From the NCBI RefSeq assembly GCF_024220175.1, contig NZ_CP098502.1, positions 1,116,001 through 1,180,000 on the forward strand: a DNA stretch of 64,000 nt, in the 5' to 3' direction. The notes under the pieces were generated by a model. The model did no database searches. It was not told the origin of the DNA and was given only the letters and a program-made list of their open reading frames with translations. This document shows positions 60,232-64,000 of this stretch, piece by piece (the first letter of the stretch is position 1; each line of letters starts with the position of its first letter). The stretch comes from Paraconexibacter antarcticus. Lineage in GTDB: Bacteria; Actinomycetota; Thermoleophilia; Solirubrobacterales; Solirubrobacteraceae. The position numbers and the translations under genes are program-made.

Positions 60232-61026
60232 ATGGGCTGGCTCGCGGTACCCAAGGACTGGATCGCCACCTTCGGCGAGATGTCCAAGTTCTGCGGCAAG
60301 ATCGTGGGCCAGGTCTACGGCCTGCGCGTCTTCCGCTTCTTCGGTGAGGCGCTCCGCCAGTGCGGCATCCTCATCCTCTCCTCGACCCTCGTCATCTGGG
60401 GCCTGGTGTTCATCATCGGCCTGCAGTGCGGGATCGAGGGTGCGTACTTCGACCGCTCCGTCGGCGCCCCGGCGTACGCGGGCGTGTTCGCCGCGTGGTG
60501 CGACCTGCGCGAGCTCGTGCCCTACGCCTTCGGCTACATGATGGCCGCGAAGGTCGGCACCGGCATCGTCGCCGAGCTCGGCTCGATGCGGATCTCCGAC
60601 GAGATCGACGCCCTGGAGGTCATGGGCTTCAACTCCGTCACCTTCCTCTGCGCGACCCGGCTGCTCGCGGCCTGGCTCGTGCTCCCGTTCATGTACATCG
60701 CCGCGATCGGCGCGGGCTTCTTCGCCTCCTACCTTGCGGTCGTGCAGCAGATCGGAGAGGTTTCCTCCGGCGGCTTCTTCCTCATCTTCTGGATGTTCCA
60801 GAATCCGCCGGACCTGCTGTTCAGTCTGCTCAAGGCCATGGTCATGGCCACGGGCATCGTGTTGGTCGGGTGCTACTACGGCTACAACGCCAGTGGCGGC
60901 CCGGTAGGGGTGGGGACGGCCACGGCCAAGTCCATGGTCTTGAACATCGTCTTCGTGCATCTCATCGGGATGCTCGGGACCCAGCTTTTCTGGGGCGCGA
61001 ACCCACGCGCCCCGATCGGAGGATGA
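60232..61026 (+). CDS. MlaE/YrbE-family ABC permease, second copy
   Basis: A 264-residue permease with the same fold: GTGIVAELGSMRISDEIDALEVMGFNSVTFLCATRLLAAW. In Mce systems YrbEA and YrbEB pair as a heterodimer. Its stop overlaps the ATPase start (ATGA), so ATPase synthesis is coupled to it. Confidence 0.93.
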   Translation: MGWLAVPKDWIATFGEMSKFCGKIVGQVYGLRVFRFFGEALRQCGILILSSTLVIWGLVFIIGLQCGIEGAYFDRSVGAPAYAGVFAAWCDLRELVPYAFGYMMAAKVGTGIVAELGSMRISDEIDALEVMGFNSVTFLCATRLLAAWLVLPFMYIAAIGAGFFASYLAVVQQIGEVSSGGFFLIFWMFQNPPDLLFSLLKAMVMATGIVLVGCYYGYNASGGPVGVGTATAKSMVLNIVFVHLIGMLGTQLFWGANPRAPIGG

Positions 61027-62213
61027 GAGACATGCCGCGTATTCCGCGTATCGGCCGGGACAGGAACGACGACGAGGGGCAGCCGGAACGCCCGGAGGAC
61101 CGCGACGTGCGCGACGCCGCCCAGGCGTCGCCGCCCTCGATCTTCCACGACGAGCCGGCCTCCGCCGAGCCGACGGTCGTGCATCCCGCCGCGTCGGCGC
61201 CCGCCGAGCCCGAGGACGATCTCGGGTGGGAGGAGCCGGCCACCGCCGCGCCCGAGCCCGCGCAGGCCGAGGCGCCGAAGCGCGAGCCGATCGTCGCCCC
61301 CGGCTTCGCCGTCATGGGCGCGGGCAAGGAGGCGGACGCGCCCAAGCGCGTGTCGGTCGTCAACGAGCCGCCCGTGGACCCGACGGATGAGTATGCGTGG
61401 CATACGGGTCTGGTGCGTCCGCACGGGATGCCGGATGCGGTGGAGTTCATCGACGTCCACAAGGCCTTTGGCCGCAACAAGATCCTGCGGGGCCTGAACA
61501 TGGGTCTTCCGGAGGGGAAGATCTCGATGATCCTGGGGCCGTCCGGTACCGGGAAGAGCGTGTGCATCAAGCACATGGTCGGGCTGCTGTATCCCGATCA
61601 GGGTGATGTGCTCGTGCACGGTGAGTCGGTGCCGAACATGCCCGACGACGACCTCTTCGAGATGCGCAAGAAGTTCGGGGTCCTGTTCCAGGACGGGGCG
61701 CTCTTCGGGTCGATGAACGTGTTCGACAACGTCGCGTTCCCGCTGCGCCAGCACACCGACAAGGCGGAGGAGGAGATCGTCGCGACGGTCTCCTCGCGGC
61801 TCGACGAGGTCGGGCTCGGGTTCGCGGGGGACAAGTTCCCCAACGAGCTGTCCGGCGGGATGCGCAAGCGCGCGGGGTTCGCCCGCGCCCTGGTGCTGGA
61901 TCCGGACATCGTCCTGTTCGACGAGCCCGACTCGGGGCTTGACCCGGTCCGCACCGCGCTCCTGGGCGAGCTGATCCAGGAGATCCACGAAGAGGTGATG
62001 CAGCAGCGTCAGGAGAGCGGCGGGCCGCTGCCGGCGTTCACCCTGATCACGCACGACATCATGACCGCGCGCCGGGTCGCGGAGCACATCAGCGTGCTGT
62101 GGAAGGGCCGGATCGTGGAGTCGGGGCCGGCGGAGGAGCTGTTCAACAGCGACAACGCGTTCGTGCGGCAGTTCCTCTCCGGCGAGTCCCAGGGCCCCCT
62201 CGGCATGGAGTAG
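61023..62213 (+). CDS. Mce-type ABC transporter ATPase with long N-terminal extension
   Basis: A 396-residue ATPase of the MlaF/MceG type. Residues 1-120 are a disordered Pro/Ala/Glu tail absent from ordinary MlaF (about 270 residues). The ATPase core has Walker A GPSGTGKS near 172, the signature LSGGMRKRAGFARAL near 276 and Walker B IVLFDEPDSGLDP near 297, with HDIMTARRVAEHIS. Codon use shifts at 61385: GAT, TAT, CAT and GGT appear often in the core but rarely before it. It energises lipid uptake through the two YrbE permeases. Confidence 0.93.
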   Translation: MRDMPRIPRIGRDRNDDEGQPERPEDRDVRDAAQASPPSIFHDEPASAEPTVVHPAASAPAEPEDDLGWEEPATAAPEPAQAEAPKREPIVAPGFAVMGAGKEADAPKRVSVVNEPPVDPTDEYAWHTGLVRPHGMPDAVEFIDVHKAFGRNKILRGLNMGLPEGKISMILGPSGTGKSVCIKHMVGLLYPDQGDVLVHGESVPNMPDDDLFEMRKKFGVLFQDGALFGSMNVFDNVAFPLRQHTDKAEEEIVATVSSRLDEVGLGFAGDKFPNELSGGMRKRAGFARALVLDPDIVLFDEPDSGLDPVRTALLGELIQEIHEEVMQQRQESGGPLPAFTLITHDIMTARRVAEHISVLWKGRIVESGPAEELFNSDNAFVRQFLSGESQGPLGME

Positions 62214-62216
62214 CAC

Positions 62217-62249
62217 GCGGCGCCACAGGGCCGGGCCGCCGGGCGCCGC
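62217..62249 (+). terminator. Hairpin after the ATPase gene
   Basis: GCGGCGCC (62217-62224) and GGCGCCGC (62242-62249) pair perfectly across a 17-base GC-rich loop, 3 bases after the ATPase stop. It could attenuate rather than end transcription of the MCE genes. Confidence 0.5.
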
Positions 62250-62335
62250 GCAGGCGACCTGGCGGCATCACGTCAGGCCCCGAACCGTCCCGTCCGCGCG
62301 CAGTGGCACGCTCGTACCGGTTCTGGCGCACGCCG

Positions 62336-62450
62336 ACCGTCACATGACGTAGGCTCGCGCCCGGACGGCGCACCTAAAGCCCGCCTTAACCCGTGTTCAA
62401 CATCTTCGAGGCAGACTCCGCAAGGCTGCGGACCCCAACCGTCACGTGAC
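62336..62450. promoter_or_regulatory. Paired palindromes upstream of the MCE genes
   Basis: CGTCACATGACG (62338-62349) and GTCACGTGAC (62441-62450) share the core ACCGTCACRTGAC and are about 103 bases apart in the 288-base gap between the ATPase and the first MCE gene. TAGGCT (62350-62355) next to the first could be a -10. They look like two sites of one dimeric regulator. Confidence 0.45.
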
Positions 62451-62501
62451 CCACCTTTCTCCATACCGAGCGCGCTGCGGCGCGCCGAGCAGGATCCCGG
62501 C

Positions 62502-63833
62502 ATGACCCCTGCCCGGCTCTTCGGCGCGGGCGCGCTCGTGCTCGCGGTCGTCGTCGTGGCGGTCGTGCTGCTCGGCAGCGGCTCGGTGACGAAGTACACG
62601 CTGACGTTCGAGAACGCGGGGCAGCTCGTGAAGGGCGACGACGTGCAGATCGGCGGTCGCCGCGTCGGCAACGTCAAGAAGATCGAGCTGACGAACGACA
62701 ACCGGGCGAAGATCACGATCGAGCTCGACAACGGCTTCGCGCCGCTGCACAAGGGCACGAAGGCGATCATCCGCGCCACGTCGCTGTCCGGGATCGCGAA
62801 CCGCTACATCGCGCTGACGCCCGGCCCCGACAACGGGCCGAAGCTCGAGGACGGCGCCGCGCTGGCGGCGACCGCGGGCACCGCGCCGGTCGACCTCGAC
62901 CAGCTCTTCAACACCTTCGACAAGCCGACGCGCAAGGCGCTCGACGACGTCATCCAGGGGTCGTCGACGTGGTACGACAACGCGGGCAAGGACGCGAACA
63001 AGGGCGCGAAGTACTTCAGCCCCGCGCTCTCGACGTCCTCGCGGCTCGTGAACGAGCTCGTCGGCGACCAGAAGGTCTTCACCGACTTCGTCGTGAGCTC
63101 CTCCCGCGTCGTGACGGCGCTCGCCGCCCGCCGCGACCAGCTCGCCGGCCTCGTCTCGAACTCGAACACCGTCAGCAGCGCCGTCGCCTCGGAGAACACC
63201 GGCCTCGAGCAGGCCCTCGGCCTGCTGCCCGGGACGCTCCGCCAGGCCAACACGACCTTCGTGAACCTCCGCTCGACGCTCGACGACCTCGACACGCTCG
63301 TCTCCGCGTCCAAGCCGGCCACGAAGGACCTCGCCCCGTTCTTCGCCCGCCTGCGCCCGCTCGTCGCCGACGCCCGGCCGACGATCAAGGACCTGCGCAA
63401 CCTCATCCGCCGGCCCGGGGCGAGCAACGACCTCATCGAGCTGCTGCAGAAGGCGCCGCGCCTCGAGCGCACCGCGAAGCCCGCGTTCGCCGACAGCGTC
63501 GCCGCGTTCCGCAAGAGCACGCCGGTCCTGAGCTTCATCCGGCCCTACGCACCGGACCTCGTCGGCTGGATCCGCGACTTCGGCCAGAACTCGTCGGCCT
63601 ACGACGCCAACGGCCACTACGCGCGCATCCAGCCGATCTTCAACGCCTTCAACCTCAACAACCAGACGCTCGTGCCGGCCGGGACCAACGCCCGCGCCAT
63701 CGGCCTCGTCTCCGGGCAGTACCGCCGCTGCCCCGAGGCCGCGAGCCAGACGCCCGCCGACCAGACGACGGTCTTCCGCGACAGCGACGGCAAGCTCGAC
63801 TGCGATCCGACCCAGGTGCTCCCCGGGCCATGA
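62502..63833 (+). CDS. MCE-family lipid-transport protein
   Basis: A 443-residue MCE protein. An N-terminal anchor helix (ARLFGAGALVLAVVVVAVVLLG) is followed by the MlaD/MCE barrel (residues 30-115: VTKYTLTFENAGQLVKGDDVQIGG, GTKAIIRATSLSGIANRYI) and a long helical region that should form a tunnel across the envelope. Such proteins assemble as hexamers and shuttle lipids to the YrbE permease. ATG at 62502; the next MCE gene starts inside its stop. Confidence 0.93.
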   Translation: MTPARLFGAGALVLAVVVVAVVLLGSGSVTKYTLTFENAGQLVKGDDVQIGGRRVGNVKKIELTNDNRAKITIELDNGFAPLHKGTKAIIRATSLSGIANRYIALTPGPDNGPKLEDGAALAATAGTAPVDLDQLFNTFDKPTRKALDDVIQGSSTWYDNAGKDANKGAKYFSPALSTSSRLVNELVGDQKVFTDFVVSSSRVVTALAARRDQLAGLVSNSNTVSSAVASENTGLEQALGLLPGTLRQANTTFVNLRSTLDDLDTLVSASKPATKDLAPFFARLRPLVADARPTIKDLRNLIRRPGASNDLIELLQKAPRLERTAKPAFADSVAAFRKSTPVLSFIRPYAPDLVGWIRDFGQNSSAYDANGHYARIQPIFNAFNLNNQTLVPAGTNARAIGLVSGQYRRCPEAASQTPADQTTVFRDSDGKLDCDPTQVLPGP

Positions 63834-64000
63834 AGCGGATCCTCGCCATCGCCGCCCTCGGGTCGGTCCTCGTCGCCCTCGCGAGCCTCGGCACGGGTGC
63901 GGGCGACTCGTCCTCGCACTACAAGGTCCGGGTGATCTTCGACAACGCGTTCTCGGTCATCACCGGCGAGGACGTGAAGATCGCCGGCGTCAAGGTCGGC
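63830..64000 (+). CDS. MCE-family protein, N-terminal part only
   Basis: The first 57 codons of a second MCE protein run to the window end. It begins MKRILAIAALGSVLVALASL (anchor helix) and continues HYKVRVIFDNAFSVITGEDVKIAGVKVG, the start of the MlaD barrel. ATG at 63830 overlaps the previous stop (ATGA). More MCE genes probably follow, as in the usual six-gene series. Confidence 0.9.
   Translation, partial: MKRILAIAALGSVLVALASLGTGAGDSSSHYKVRVIFDNAFSVITGEDVKIAGVKVG

Overview
The window is very GC-rich (roughly 70-73 %) with C/G-ending codons almost everywhere. Genes are tightly packed, often overlapping by ATGA or GTGA, with many GTG and some TTG starts. Together with an Mce lipid-transport locus, a KorAB 2-oxoglutarate:ferredoxin oxidoreductase, GntR/TetR/MerR-controlled acyl-CoA genes and many Ala/Pro-rich secreted proteins, this suggests a chromosomal segment of a high-GC actinobacterium. 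My best guess is class Thermoleophilia (Solirubrobacterales-like), inferred from gene style rather than a marker gene. No rRNA, tRNA, CRISPR array, insertion sequence or prophage was recognised. About 64 protein genes are described; two are cut by the window edges. No gene-free stretch exceeds 300 bases.

Layout. 1-8 kb: an AidB-like acyl-CoA dehydrogenase cut by the left edge, an FAD oxidoreductase/nitrilase pair, a NarL/DesK-type two-component system, a small secreted barrel protein, an acyl-CoA dehydrogenase and a methyltransferase. 8-13 kb: a copper-protein island with a cupredoxin lipoprotein, a second lipoprotein lacking a normal start codon, and a chained operon of beta-helix protein, cupredoxin, Tat-type multicopper oxidase and cupredoxin. 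13-20 kb: a HerA-like ATPase, then acyl-CoA dehydrogenase, enoyl-CoA hydratase, an arginase-fold protein, GNAT, a beta-keto acid cleavage enzyme and a MerR regulator; two of these genes share a 19-bp upstream element. 20-25 kb: secreted proteins, a DUF2804-like protein, an amidase/TetR pair with a palindromic operator, and a four-gene small membrane protein operon ending in a strong hairpin.

25-35 kb: DegV, an epimerase, a glutaredoxin-like protein, a SpoIVB-type S55 protease homologue, the Grx/BolA/ErpA iron-sulfur trio, a glycosidase-like protein, a drug/metabolite transporter plus GntR regulator with its operator, an AlkA-type glycosylase and HemQ. 35-43 kb: a large polytopic membrane protein, a fused glycosyltransferase/flippase-like protein, a patatin, phosphofructokinase and a cytochrome P450. 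43-52 kb: MetH, a RecQ helicase fused to a phosphoribosyltransferase, and KorB/KorA. 52-58.6 kb: a nitrogen-assimilation block (type III glutamine synthetase, divergent ammonium transporter, PII protein, PucR-type regulator). 58.6-64 kb: a lipoprotein and an Mce operon (two YrbE permeases, ATPase, two MCE proteins, the last cut by the right edge).

How they work together. The nitrogen block takes up ammonium (Amt), senses status (PII) and assimilates it (GlnN). The Mce genes encode a complete ABC-type lipid importer core. The ErpA/BolA/Grx genes form an iron-sulfur delivery module that could serve KorAB. The copper island looks like an extracytoplasmic oxidase with its own electron-carrier cupredoxins and is the best candidate here for an undescribed system.
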